Source: Campylorhamphus procurvoides
Lineage: Eukaryota; Chordata; Aves; Passeriformes; Dendrocolaptidae
Length of the DNA: 64,000 bases
Direction of reading: 5' to 3'
Assembly: GCA_013396655.1 (NCBI GenBank)
Contig: WBMV01000787.1
Location: forward strand, 715,716 to 779,715
In this document: positions 22,901 to 41,950 of the stretch, one piece after another
How the letters are laid out: every line of letters starts with the position of its first letter
How positions within the stretch are numbered: position 1 is the stretch's first letter
Position numbers and translations under genes: made by a program
Notes under the pieces: generated by a model
Databases searched by the model: none
The model's input: the letters and a program-made list of their open reading frames with translations, nothing else
What the model was told of the DNA's origin: nothing

Positions 22901-23149
22901 NNNNNNNNNNNNNNNNNNNNNNNNNNNNNNNNNNNNNNNNNNNNNNNNNNNNNNNNNNNNNNNNNNNNNNNNNNNNNNNNNNNNNNNNNNNNNNNNNNNN
23001 NNNNNNNNNNNNNNNNNNNNNNNNNNNNNNNNNNNNNCCCGGTGTCCCCTCACCTGCGGCCGCCGTGCCGCCGCCTGCTGCAGCTGCTCGGTGACAGCGC
23101 GGAGCGCCGGGCCCAGCCCGTCCCCGGCGGCCATGCCCGCTCTCCACAT
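19852..23149 (-). CDS. PLPBP: PLPBP (PROSC), pyridoxal phosphate homeostasis protein, complete
   Basis: Eight coding exons: 23054-23149, 22514-22621, 22019-22054, 21422-21497, 21108-21242, 20831-20973, 20275-20373 and 19852-19989. All have GT/AG borders and phases that fit. They sum to 831 bases, 276 codons plus stop; the human protein has 275. Start ATG is 23147-23149 (MWRAG, as in human). This is a YggS/PROSC family TIM-barrel protein that binds pyridoxal 5'-phosphate without catalysing a reaction and buffers vitamin B6 supply. The PLP Schiff-base lysine is Lys46 in LVAVSKTKP (exon 2). Other conserved blocks are [45 protein letters not shown] and [13 protein letters not shown]. The C-terminal tail after SNKAV is divergent. 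Loss of the human gene causes B6-dependent epilepsy. Exon number and intron phases match the human gene. Confidence 0.97.
20275..20373 (-). CDS. PLPBP: PLPBP exon 7
   Basis: 99 bp. Encodes [15 protein letters not shown] and the conserved [13 protein letters not shown]. Donor GTGAGT. Confidence 0.95.
20831..20973 (-). CDS. PLPBP: PLPBP exon 6
   Basis: 143 bp. Encodes [15 protein letters not shown] and [14 protein letters not shown]. The first codon is split with exon 5 and restores serine before Lys-His-Gly. Confidence 0.95.
21108..21242 (-). CDS. PLPBP: PLPBP exon 5
   Basis: 135 bp. Encodes [19 protein letters not shown] and [13 protein letters not shown], a core strand and loop of the barrel. 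Confidence 0.95.
21335..21373 (-). mobile_element. Short CR1 LINE remnant
   Basis: In PLPBP intron 4. tatccagcctaaacctccc matches the antisense of the CR1 3' region. Only about 40 bases, so low certainty. Confidence 0.4.
21422..21497 (-). CDS. PLPBP: PLPBP exon 4
   Basis: 76 bp. Encodes [20 protein letters not shown]. Ends in phase 1; the G joins CT of exon 5 to give alanine. Confidence 0.95.
22019..22054 (-). CDS. PLPBP: PLPBP exon 3, microexon
   Basis: 36 bp only, encoding [12 protein letters not shown] between an acceptor cag and donor GTAAGT. Too short to be found as a reading frame on its own. It completes FGENY-VQELL. Confidence 0.95.
22216..22410 (+). mobile_element. CR1 LINE 3' fragment
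   Basis: Reads like the 3' end of a bird CR1 element: aggaatttcttcctggaaag, ggttgttaaacactggaa, then ggattcgatgggctgg and tccaacctgggtgattctgt. Strongly 5'-truncated, as most CR1 copies are. Lies in PLPBP intron 2. CR1 abundance is one reason to call this bird or reptile DNA. Confidence 0.85.
22514..22621 (-). CDS. PLPBP: PLPBP exon 2 with the PLP-binding lysine
   Basis: 108 bp, 36 codons. Encodes [19 protein letters not shown] and [12 protein letters not shown]. The first lysine of SKTKP is equivalent to human Lys47. Confidence 0.96.
22772..23037. other. Assembly gap in PLPBP intron 1
   Basis: 266 Ns between exon 1 and exon 2. Both flanking exons are complete and in phase, so no coding sequence need be missing. 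Confidence 0.95.
23054..23149 (-). CDS. PLPBP: PLPBP exon 1 with start codon
   Basis: 32 codons, [11 protein letters not shown] to AARRPQ, then donor GTGAGG. The first ATG was chosen over the internal one (MAAGDG) because the human protein also starts MWRAG. Confidence 0.92.
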
Positions 23150-23157
23150 CCCCGCCC

Positions 23158-23300
23158 GCCCCGCCGCCACTTCCGCCACACCTCCGCCCCGCCCCCGCCG
23201 TGCGGCCAATGGGAGCGCCCCGCCGCAAGCAGCCGGCCAATGGGAGCGCCCCGTGCGGCGCCATGTTGGGAAGGTCGTGGTGGCCATGGCGGCCCGTGGG
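23158..23300 (-). promoter_or_regulatory. PLPBP: PLPBP promoter, CpG island with two CCAAT modules
   Basis: Very GC-rich DNA immediately upstream of the start codon, without a TATA box. Two copies of ggccaatgggagcgcccc lie at 23204-23221 and 23235-23252; read in the gene's direction they are inverted CCAAT boxes (ATTGG). A gccatggcggc element near 23283 resembles a YY1 site. Confidence 0.6.
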
Positions 23301-23385
23301 GGTCAGGGGGACAGCCAGGCCGGGGCCGACCCGCTCCCTTTTCCACGGGGTTTGTCACCAAAATCGGTGACAAATCCAAGCCACG

Positions 23386-24029
23386 CCCGCGCCGTGGGGA
23401 CGGCAGAGAGCGCTGCCACCCACCCCGCCCCCTGTCCCTGCCCGGGCCTGGTGCCACTGGGAAGGGTGGTGATTTGGGAGGGACACACAGAGCTCATCCA
23501 TCCAAAACCCCCTGGCCCTGCAGTGACATCCCAACAATCCCACCCTGGGCCTGGGAGCATCGCCCAAACACTCCTGGAACTCTGGCAGCCTCTGTGTCCC
23601 CCCAGAAAAAATGAGGTTCTTCCCCTCCCCATGAAGAGCTCCTGGGGGGTGAATTTCAATTATTTCAGGGGGAAAAATTAAGTCAGAAAAACAAGGGCAG
23701 AGCTGGTTTAGGGAGTGTTGGGGAGCACTTGGGACATGTCCAGAGCCCCAGAGCAGCTGGAGCGGCCGTGGACAATGCCCGGCTTTATCAGAGGGAAGGA
23801 ATGGGACTGCCAGCTGGAACACATTAACTCAAATATTTGTCCTAACGTGCAGAACTCCACTGTCCCTCCACACGTTGGGTGTTTACACAGCTGGGCAAAA
23901 ACACCCAGAGGGCTCCTGCCCTTTGTCTGGTAAAACACCACAAGGGTTTCCTGCAAACCTCACCCAATCCGAGGTGTTTGCTGCTCCAGTCTCCTTTCCA
24001 TGCTCTCCATTAGCAAAGCAGGGCCTGAC
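23386..24029. repeat. 644-bp duplicated segment, copy 1
   Basis: Identical to 24249-24892 except for one base (G at 23764, A at 24627) and with no length difference. Copy 1 ends exactly at the N at 24030. Most likely an unmerged overlap of two contigs. Confidence 0.9.
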
Positions 24030-24030
24030 N

Positions 24031-24247
24031 CCTGCAGTGGGACCTGTCCTCGTGGCATTGGGGGATGTCCCTATGGTGGGATCTACTCTGGTGGCACTGG
24101 GGGATGTCCCCACGCTGGAACCAGTCCCAGTGGCCCTGAGGGGATGTCCCCGCGGTGACACGGGCGCTGCTGTCTCGATGGGACCCATCCCGGTGTCGGC
24201 CGGCTCTGTCCCCACAGCGGTGACCCGCGGCCCGTCCCCACGGTGAC
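24031..24247. repeat. 217-bp minisatellite island between two single Ns
   Basis: Imperfect copies of a 40- to 45-bp unit around gggggatgtccc and ggtgggac, becoming GC-richer to the right. It is bounded by Ns on both sides, so its order and orientation are not secured by sequence. Confidence 0.6.
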
Positions 24248-24248
24248 N

Positions 24249-24892
24249 CCCGCGCCGTGGGGACGGCAGAGAGCGCTGCCACCCACCCCGCCCCCTGTCC
24301 CTGCCCGGGCCTGGTGCCACTGGGAAGGGTGGTGATTTGGGAGGGACACACAGAGCTCATCCATCCAAAACCCCCTGGCCCTGCAGTGACATCCCAACAA
24401 TCCCACCCTGGGCCTGGGAGCATCGCCCAAACACTCCTGGAACTCTGGCAGCCTCTGTGTCCCCCCAGAAAAAATGAGGTTCTTCCCCTCCCCATGAAGA
24501 GCTCCTGGGGGGTGAATTTCAATTATTTCAGGGGGAAAAATTAAGTCAGAAAAACAAGGGCAGAGCTGGTTTAGGGAGTGTTGGGGAGCACTTGGGACAT
24601 GTCCAGAGCCCCAGAGCAGCTGGAGCAGCCGTGGACAATGCCCGGCTTTATCAGAGGGAAGGAATGGGACTGCCAGCTGGAACACATTAACTCAAATATT
24701 TGTCCTAACGTGCAGAACTCCACTGTCCCTCCACACGTTGGGTGTTTACACAGCTGGGCAAAAACACCCAGAGGGCTCCTGCCCTTTGTCTGGTAAAACA
24801 CCACAAGGGTTTCCTGCAAACCTCACCCAATCCGAGGTGTTTGCTGCTCCAGTCTCCTTTCCATGCTCTCCATTAGCAAAGCAGGGCCTGAC
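24249..24892. repeat. 644-bp duplicated segment, copy 2
   Basis: Starts exactly after the N at 24248 and continues without a break into the ERLIN2 3' flank. See copy 1. Confidence 0.9.
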
Positions 24893-25074
24893 AGGTGGGA
24901 TTCCCTTCTTCTTCTTCCACATTTCTCCTCCTCTTCCTCCTCACTGGAAAGGGAGAAGCAGCAGCTTCCCACTCCCACCTCAATGTTCTCCCTGGAAAAT
25001 CTCCCCCCTGGAAATGCACCTAATACATCACATCAAAAGTTCATCCACAAACCCTGGCGTGAAAATTGAAGATA

Positions 25075-27514
25075 TTAAAATCGAAGGCCATTTTATTGTC
25101 ATAGCAAATACCAAAATAAAAAGGCTTTGAGTTCAGTACATAAGAAAAATCAAAGAGCATTCCCATGCTCCCAATAGCCATTCCCAGGTAGCAGCAGCGC
25201 CACAAATCTCTGTTTCCTTTGTTAGAAAGTGGGTTTAAAATTCAGATCTTCATCTCAAGATTATGGAAACAGGGCAAAATGCCCATTAAAGAGACAGAGG
25301 GAATAAACGTTTACAGGGAGTGATGGATCCACTCTGGAAAATTCAGGACATTTTGCAGAGTGAAGAAACTTGAATGAAGATGCAACAACATTTTGGCTTA
25401 TGAAGACTGATACACTCAACTTCGCTTTTGATTTTTTACTCTTAGTACAATTTAACTAAATTACATTAATACTTTAGCAGTCATGGTTTTAATTAAAAAA
25501 AATCATTAAGAGCTCTTCATCCCAAACTACTGTCTTGCTGTGAAGTCATACATTAAAAAATGACTTTATAATACCACTTTGGCTTAGTTGGGTCCTTTCA
25601 TTAGTGAAAAATACTTAAAAGGAGGTTTTAGTTTGCTGATGGAGCCCTCGAGCATGAACATAGAACAATCTCAAACAAGTTCATCCTCAAGGGATCAGGT
25701 ACTATTTTCTCCTTGCTAAATTTCTGCTATTCCCTGTTTATAATCTCCTTGCAAAGACCTACTTATTAGTCAGGAATATCACAGCCTCCCTGGGGATGCA
25801 GTTGTTTGACTGCTGTGGGTCTGATGTAGGTCTGGAGATGGGACTTCCCTTGGGTCCTATTCTCCAAGAAATACAAAGAAGATGGGACTTTCCTGCAGCA
25901 GAAACTGATGCTTAACCTCTACTCTGCATTTTCAAGTATCAAGAGTCACTCTCCCAACATGGAAAACTGCTGTAAAAACCCTGGAGCCAGCAGCTGAGAT
26001 CCATCAGAACTCTGTTAGTGTGATGCCTTGTTACACAGACTGATGCAGATTTAAACACTGAAGAGTGAGACCAGGGGTAGTGGGGAGCAAGAATTTGGGG
26101 CACAAGCCTGTAAATGCAACAGGCTGGTCTCTGACAATGAGCACTGGCATCATCTCAGATGAGGGTAGTGGCTTCAAGCTGTATCAGCAATTAACCACCA
26201 GGCTCTGCTGCCAAGTGCAGATGGATTAGGGAGAGAAAAATGTTCTCTCTAGGCCTGAATTTTTGTCTTTCAATTTTGTATGTGGAAAACAAAACCCTGT
26301 TTCCTCCTTGCATCTGGGACATGAGGGGTTCGTCAGTTCTCTGAGTGGAAGGTACATTCTAGCACTGTTCTCAGAGAAAGAGAGGAATTCAGCTTTGGGC
26401 AGTTCAGACAAGAACTGCTTCTCTTTGCCCTGTGACCTCTCAAGATGACAGTTTGTGTCCTTGGCTACTACTAAATCTTCCTTCCACAAAGTCTATTCAG
26501 ACTCAAACCCAGGGGAACTCAGTTCTGCTCATCTCAGCTCACCTGAACACCCTTTTTCTAGTCACTCTGTAAACACCAAGGTCCATTTGCTCTTGCAGAG
26601 TAAATAACGAGCTGTAAAAACTGTCTGGTCACTCCTGCAGCTTCTCCCCAGCAAGGCTTTTTGCAAAGTCAGGGTCCCTGAGACAAACATTCCTTCCTCT
26701 CTAGTTTTCCTAACTATGACTGTGACAATTTCCACACCTGCAGCCTGGTTTCAATGAGAAATCACATCCAATTCTCCCCTCCAGCACACTGCCCCGTGCC
26801 CACACCCTCAGCCAGCAGCCCAACTGCTGGGAAAAACTCTCCTTTGCCCTACAAAAACCAAGACAAATGGAAAACAAAGCGGTGTTAGGATGCATTGAGG
26901 ACTTTGGGTCACTACCTGCGTGACATGTGGTCTAAGGCTTCAATCCCCCCCCCCACTGACTGGGAACCTGCAGGATTCCAGCTGAGCTTCTGTCCCTCGT
27001 GGTGCACGTGGGTTCAGCAGCATCTTCCCCTGCCCAGGCCTCAAGCAGCCACGTGTAGTGTACAAAATCTAGCACCTTGATTTGAAAGGGGGCTGAAATA
27101 GAGTACTTGGAATTTCCAATGAGAAGAAAAAAACGAACAAACAAAAAAAACCCCAGGAAAAGTTGTAGCAGCAATTCCCCTCCCACCAAAACCTCAGTGT
27201 TTCTTTCCCTCTAACTGCTACAAACCACTTCTATCTCAAATTAGGCTCCCATCCAGCTGAGGGCCCAGGCTGCCCCTCCAAAATCCTTGGTCTGTGTGAC
27301 CAAGAGCAGGGGAGGTGCAGCTACAGGACACACTTGGAGTTGGCTGCTTAGAAAACCCATCCCATAATTACCAAAGTCCTTGTGTCTAATTGTCATACAA
27401 AAGATTGAAAGTATTAAGTCTGATTCATCTCTTTCAGCACGGGAAAGGGGGAAAACAAAAAGGAACTTCCCAGTTCATGGTTTTTCAATATAAAATGAAT
27501 AGAAATTTTTCATC
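25075..27514 (-). other. ERLIN2: ERLIN2 3' untranslated region
   Basis: AT-rich DNA after the ERLIN2 stop codon up to a minus-strand AATAAA at 25092-25097. About 2.4 kb. No other gene signature was seen in it. A short C run lies at 26946-26954. Confidence 0.65.
25092..25097 (-). terminator. ERLIN2 poly(A) signal
   Basis: Minus-strand AATAAA within GACAATAAAATGG, with AT-rich sequence after it. It is the last strong hexamer before the flanking GC-rich DNA. Confidence 0.55.
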
Positions 27515-36263
<8,749 letters not shown>

Positions 36264-36267
36264 NTGC

Positions 36268-36435
36268 ATCCCCAGCCCCGCATCCCCGGGACTCCGCATC
36301 CCCTGATCCTGCATCCCCAGGACTCATCCCGCATCCCTCCGGCCCCGCATCCGCCCGACCCCAAATCGCCGGGACTTCGCATCCCCGATCCCGCATCCCC
36401 GACCTTGCATCCCTGGGACCCCAAATCCCTTACCC
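36268..36435. repeat. Tandem repeat, catccccgggac type
   Basis: Irregular copies of a 14- to 20-bp unit (gcatccccgggactc) beginning next to the single N at 36264. Confidence 0.75.
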
Positions 36436-37369
36436 CGCACTCCCGGGGCTCCTCACCCCCCGATTTAGGCTCCAAAGGAGGGCGGGAAGGGTGAAATAAC
36501 CCGCCTCTCCGCAGTGGTCCGGGATTTTTGTTCAATTTCCTTTAAATTTAAAAACCATGCGGGACACAAGACGCCGGTAAAGAGGATGGGGGGGTTAAAA
36601 TTTGGTCTTTGCGCTTGGCGCAAAGGGTTACAACCTGTCAGGAGGGTTCAGCGCCCGTTTAGGAATAAGGGATGAAATATCCATGATATTTGTCAATCCG
36701 AATTTTACAGCTCTTAAATAAGTGCAAAAGGGGCGCCAGAGATTGAAAACACCCCATAACTGGTGTTTTCTTAAAGGTGTTTGCCCAGATTTAAGGCCCT
36801 GATAAAAAAGTATTAAATCTTTAAAGGTTTTAATGAATCTAGTATGTGTTTCATAAATCACGAACCTCCACTCAGCCCTTCTCAGTTTAATAAGGGTAAA
36901 CTAGGAAATTGCTGTGAGCTGGAGCAAAATACATCCATGGAATATTGAAAAGTAATAGATTTTTAAATGTGGGGTGTTCTGGCTCGCAGGAGAGGTTTGG
37001 CTTCATAACACCAGAGCTATATCACTCCCCTGGACGGGAAAGCAGCTGTGGCCACGTGTTTAACAGCATCAAGATGTGAACCAGCACAAAGGTAAATATT
37101 ATTTGTAATAATCCTCAGGAAAAAAAAAAGAAAGCCCCCAAAAAATCATTACTGCTGGACCTGGTGGGGCCAGGACCGTTCAGTGGTGTCTGTGCTGGAG
37201 GGCTCGGGATTTTAACAGCACGGGCCTTTTTTCTGTCGGAATAAATGGTTTATTGCACTCGTTGCTCTCTGGCATTTGAAAACTTCTTCATCTCTGCCGT
37301 ATTCTTGTAAAAATATCCCAGGGGGTGGTTCTGAGGAGTTAATTTGAGGGTCTGTGGGCGCTCATGGTC

Positions 37370-37465
37370 CCAGACTCGGGATGCGACATGGGCAGCCCCC
37401 CGGGATGGGATCTGGGCAGCCCGCCGGGATGGGACGTGGGCAGCCCCCCGGGATTACCCTGTGCA
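37370..37465. repeat. 24-bp tandem repeat, about three copies
   Basis: Unit cgggatgggacgtgggcagc plus cccc, with small changes between copies. Confidence 0.75.
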
Positions 37466-37675
37466 GACCCCCAGGCTTGCTCTGGCAGCCCCCCGGAGTG
37501 GGACGTGCCCGGTTCGGTCCCTCCTGGGCAGCGGGGAGGGTCCCCCCGCTCGGGACCCCGCGGGGCCGCTCCGTCGGGGCCGGCGCAAAGCGCTGTGTAA
37601 AGTCTGTCTGCCCTCATTAGCTGTCACAAGTAACAATGCCGGGCTGGCAATAAAGGCAATTCCGAGGCTGTTGGC

Positions 37676-37695
37676 CATTAATCACCGCCTGACAG
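37676..37695 (+). promoter_or_regulatory. HOX-PBX plus MEIS composite site, copy 1
   Basis: ATTAATCA (TGATTAAT on the other strand) followed after 5 bp by TGACAG. The preceding bases gttggc and the upstream tggcaat are shared with copies 2 and 3. A further CTGTCA lies at 37621-37626. Confidence 0.45.
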
Positions 37696-37796
37696 CTGGG
37701 AATAGGGCTGGAAAAACTCTGTCCCCGCCGTTCCTGCTTTGGCATTTAAGGTTACTTCTGTGTGCAGCCGGAGCCGTGGGGTGGAAAGCTCTGGCT

Positions 37797-38010
37797 CACC
37801 AATCCTGCCCCATTCCCACTCCTGTCTCCATCTCCACTTCCATCCCATCCCATCTCACCCCATCCCCACTCCTGTCTCCATCTCCATTTCCATCCCATCC
37901 CCATCCCTTTCCTCATCCCATCCCCATTTCTATCTCCTTTTCCACCCCACTCCATCCCATCCTCTTCCCTATCTCATCCCAAACCCTCTCCATCCCCATC
38001 CCAGCTCCTC
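37797..38010. repeat. Pyrimidine-rich minisatellite
   Basis: Repeats of ccatctccacttccatccc and actcctgtctcc for about 210 bases, nearly free of G on the plus strand. Confidence 0.8.
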
Positions 38011-38298
38011 CCTAGCTGAAAGCCAAAGGAACAGTGGAGCCCGGGAAGGGAAATCCCTGGAAGGAGCTGGAGCTGGGGGCTGCAGAGCACTCAGCCTGGC
38101 CCCTTCCCTCTCTGCCCTGGCTCTGGAAGGGAAGGGGGTGGAAGAGGGGCTGTGTGGGGGAATCACTTCACAAATCCTGTCCATCCAGTGTTATTTGCCG
38201 ATTATGGGGCAGGATTGTGTTTGAGTCTGTCCGGGCTCGTTCCGTGTCAGCACTAACAATACAGCACTTGGCAATCCAGGGAGTTCTGTGGCGTTGGC

Positions 38299-38318
38299 CA
38301 TTAATCATCCCCTGACAG
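38299..38318 (+). promoter_or_regulatory. HOX-PBX plus MEIS composite site, copy 2
   Basis: ATTAATCA, 5 bp, TGACAG. It shares gttggccattaatca and the upstream tggcaat with copy 1, and tgacagtcc with copies 3 and 4. Confidence 0.45.
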
Positions 38319-38865
38319 TCCAGAGCTGGAAAGGAGGGAACAACTCACATGTGCTCGTGGTGCCCCTTCACCACTGCCCGCGGGACAGGAGGCGTCTCCT
38401 CTGCCTCAGGGCCCACCTGAATCCTCCATGGGCAATGAGTTGAGGGTCCTGATTCCATGTCCCAGTCATTGCAAGGTGTGTGGAGCAGTCAGAGGGCAGG
38501 GAGACATTCCTGCCCTCGCCATGGGGGCAAACAAGCTGCCAGGGAATGACCCCTCCAGGAAGAGGCGCTTGGGAAAGGGTTAAAACTGCAGCATTTTGGC
38601 AGATTTTCCTCTCCATCACCATCCTCTTGCTCCAAGAGCTCTTGCTCACCGCCAGCCTCGGGGCTGGGGGGTTTGTCCTCAGGGATCCTGGTGGGAGCCA
38701 ACTCCCAGTACAGCAGAGGGGAGCTCACCCCGAGGCTTCACTCCACACCCCATGTCGTCCCGCAGGCGCCAGCCCCGTGGCCCCGTGCCAGCGTGCCAGG
38801 TCATCCCCCAGTAAATAAAGGAGCAATGTGTTTCCAGCCCCCTGACGCTGTTTTCTAAAGGGAAA

Positions 38866-38873
38866 TGATTAAT
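38866..38873 (+). promoter_or_regulatory. Isolated TGATTAAT octamer in an AT-rich island
   Basis: Exact HOX-PBX-type octamer inside 38810-38945, an island with ggaaaccacaattcatcc and gagaattagcgctgg that looks conserved. No MEIS hexamer within 15 bp. Confidence 0.3.
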
Positions 38874-40886
38874 GGTGCTTGGAAACCACAATTCATCCCA
38901 GGAAAGAAAGTAGATTTACCCGAAACATGCGTGAGAATTAGCGCTGGGATCAGCTCCTAGGGCAGAGGAGGGGGGAAGCTAATGGCAAACAGAGACTGAC
39001 TGTGCACAGGGGGAGAGAATACCCCACCAAAAACATGGGCTGGAGGAGCTGGGATGGAGCTGGGATGATGCTGGAGTAAGAGGAGGAAAAAAGATCCCCA
39101 CACCAGGTTGGAAATCTCACTCACTCCTTCCCTGTTCCGCAGCGAGATGGTCATGAGGGAGAAGGGAATTGTCTTTCCATGGGCATTCCAACACAGCACA
39201 GCAAAGGATGGACAGTGGTGGTGGGACCCAAACTGGTCATTTCCAAATGTGCCAGAGGTACCTGGCACTGGGGAGAGGCAGGAGTTGCACCAGAAGCCTG
39301 GCCTGCAAATGCCAAGTGCTTCAAAAAAGGCTCAGGGAACGATCTCACCTTGTTCCTGGCTGGTGGCAACCACTGGGATCACTGGGATGGGCTGGGGTGC
39401 ACCACAGCAGCACAATGGCCATCACAGTGGTGCTCTGGTTGTCCCCACAACAGCCATCCAGGTGCTTCATCCCTGGGGAGCAGGAAACCTCAGTGAAGGG
39501 AAAAAAACACACTTTTCCTCCTTGAGAACAAGAGGGAAGTGGCTGCAGCAGCCCCAGCCTGGAGCACGGTCCCACTTGGATGTGGGAACTGCAGAATCAG
39601 CCTGCTGAGTCAGAGAGACAAGGCAGGGGTTGATGGGTTAGGAAATCCATGGAAAAGGCTTCCAGGCACAACTCCTCACCTGGATCCAAGCTGCCCTGCT
39701 CTCCTCTGCCTGGGAGAGCAGCGAGGGAGGGGAAATGAAGCAGAGACTGGTGACATGGATTTATCATACGATCCCAGAGATAAACTCAAGATCCCTGCCT
39801 GGATCCCTGCTCTGGATCAAGGCAGCAGCTGGCCCTGTGCAGGTCCTGTTCCATGAGTGGCGTCGAGGAGCTCAGACAAGGCTCCAGGAGGAAGATTTAT
39901 TTGTGGGATTCCGGGAAGGGCTGGGGAAGCCTCAGCGAGGTGCTGAAGCCCAGGTCAGGAGTCAGCCCGGGCTTGGTGATATATTTAGAGTGGGATAATG
40001 TAAGTGACAGGAGGGAAAAAACTAAAAAATCCATGGAGGAGGTGCAGATCCGTCCCCTTGGCTGGGAGTTACTGGATGATCTGAGCCAGGGAACAGATAG
40101 TTGGATTTCCCTCATTTCTCCCTTCAAATAAATCACAACTCCAGAGCCCTTTAAACTCTGCAATATGATCTGTTCCAATAAGGAAGGGAATGAAAGGCTG
40201 CGCCTCTCTGGAAGCCTCCAGAGCCATAAATCTCCTATGTACAAACACAGACCAGATTTCCAAGTGCATTTATTTTATTGTATTGTTTTAACAGAAAAAT
40301 CAAACTGCAATAAACTCCGTCCCTCATTAGCTGTCTCCGTGCCCAGGCCAAATGCTGCTAACGAATAAAATCAGGACAAAGGAATGTGGCTGTGGGTCCA
40401 AGGCCTGGCTGGGTGCTGACCCCACAAAAAGCTCTTCCCTGCAAGGCCCACGGAGGTGTGGGATGGGAGGAACCAAGGGGAGGGTCCCTGCACTGCCCAT
40501 CACTGCAGGTTCGCTGCTCACCCCAAATGCAGCATCCCTGACATGACCTGGCATCACTGCCGTGGATTCCAGAATCCCTGCCGTGGACTTGGCATCCCTC
40601 CCTGGGATGTGGCATCCCTGCCTGGCCCCCACTGCAGCAGTTGGAGTTTAGTTTGGGGGTTTCTTGCTTCAGTTTGTTGTGGTCCCCGATGTTGTGCACC
40701 CCAAGTGAGACACCGAAGAGCAGTGGGAGCACAGGGCAGTTTGGGTGGGGGACATGCAGGTGCCCCTCAAGCTCCAGGAGACCCCCCAGCTGCCCATGGG
40801 AAGGGGCTGCAGAATTAGGGCTGAACTTGTTAAACACCGGGTCAAACACCCAAACTGGCAATCAGGGCAGTCCTGGAGTCGTTGGT

Positions 40887-40906
40887 CATTAATCATCCAT
40901 TGACAG
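40887..40906 (+). promoter_or_regulatory. HOX-PBX plus MEIS composite site, copy 3
   Basis: ATTAATCA, 5 bp, TGACAG, with gtcgttggt just before it and tggcaatcagggcag upstream, resembling copy 2 throughout. Confidence 0.45.
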
Positions 40907-41573
40907 TCCTGAAGGGTCCAGTCTGGCTCTGCAGGGGGACAGGAGAGCTCGGGGACAGGGACGTGCCTGGCACTGGTGATGGCATGGACGGCACAGTCCC
41001 CAGTGACCCCCATGGAACATCCAGGGGCATTTTCCCAAGCCCCCCGAAGCCGCCCCTGGGGACACCCATGGAGGGTCCAGGCACGGAGCAGGGCTGTCAT
41101 GTCCTGAGCGCAGGAGATGCAGAGACTCGATCTGATCCAGGGAAAGAAATGAAAATCAATCCCAAGCTGCCCGGGAAGGAACAAGGAGCCTGTCTGCAGG
41201 ATTTATGGCGCTGAGCCGGAGAGCCCAGAGCAGCGCCCGCACTGCGCGGGTCCCGCCTCAGCCCACGGAGAAATTCCTGACTTATTGAATCACATTTGTC
41301 ATCCCTAAATACATATGCAGGCCCGTGTTTCTGAATCCATAAACATCTTTAACTAACTCCGCTCAGCGAGGCCTCTTTCAGCAGTAATTTATATTTAACT
41401 TTTTCCATATGCAGGGCCTGTCGCGTTGGTGTCATTTCCGGGAAAACCAGGGGGGCTCGTGGGGAGCTGGGGGGGTTCAGGGGGAGTGCGGCGTGTCTTG
41501 GCCCGCTGGAGCAGCCCAGCTGCTGGCACGGCGCGAGAAATCCACCCGGCAGAGCCAGTGCTCATTAATCATT

Positions 41574-41581
41574 TGAACTAC
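41574..41581 (+). promoter_or_regulatory. ATTAATCA octamer in an AT-rich island
   Basis: Exact octamer preceded by gtgctc and followed by tttgaactactaaactgcc. A cagctgacagctcc lies about 190 bp to the right (41774-41787). No adjacent TGACAG. Confidence 0.3.
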
Positions 41582-41950
41582 TAAACTGCCAGCTCCTTTC
41601 AAGATCTTTCAAGAAGTGTTTTCACCCAAAATAGAGTTGAAAACGCGCCGGGGCCCTACTTTCAGAGTCTCATCCATCTGGCCATTATGGGGAGTGTCAG
41701 GCGGCTCTGACAGACAAGGCTGCTCTGTTCGAGGGGCCCCGGCCCCGCAACCTGTCATATCGCGGGGCTGATCGCAGCTGACAGCTCCATTTGTACCTAC
41801 CCGGGAGATGAAAGGGCCATTCCCGGCGGCAGGAGAAGGGCACGGGCACAGGGATGAGCAGGGGCACCACGGGATGCCAGCAGCATCCCTGGCACGCTGC
41901 TCACTTCGTGGAGAAAATGCCCCTCTCACTCCCCAACAGCCCAGAGCCAG

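Noticed and set aside
22407..23287. Long minus-strand frames of 215-285 codons across PLPBP exons 1-2
   Set aside because: They run through the N gap and intron DNA. The spliced PLPBP model accounts for the conserved residues.
23158..23300. Bidirectional promoter with a plus-strand gene
   Set aside because: No plus-strand exon with homology follows. The next gene to the right, ERLIN2, ends toward this region rather than starting here.
23386..24892. True segmental tandem duplication
   Set aside because: Both junctions fall exactly on single-N contig joins, so an assembly overlap is the simpler explanation.
36628..36861. 77-codon minus-strand frame in AT-rich DNA (MIYETHTRFIKTFKDLILF)
   Set aside because: No recognisable homology, no splice context and ordinary length for AT-rich sequence.
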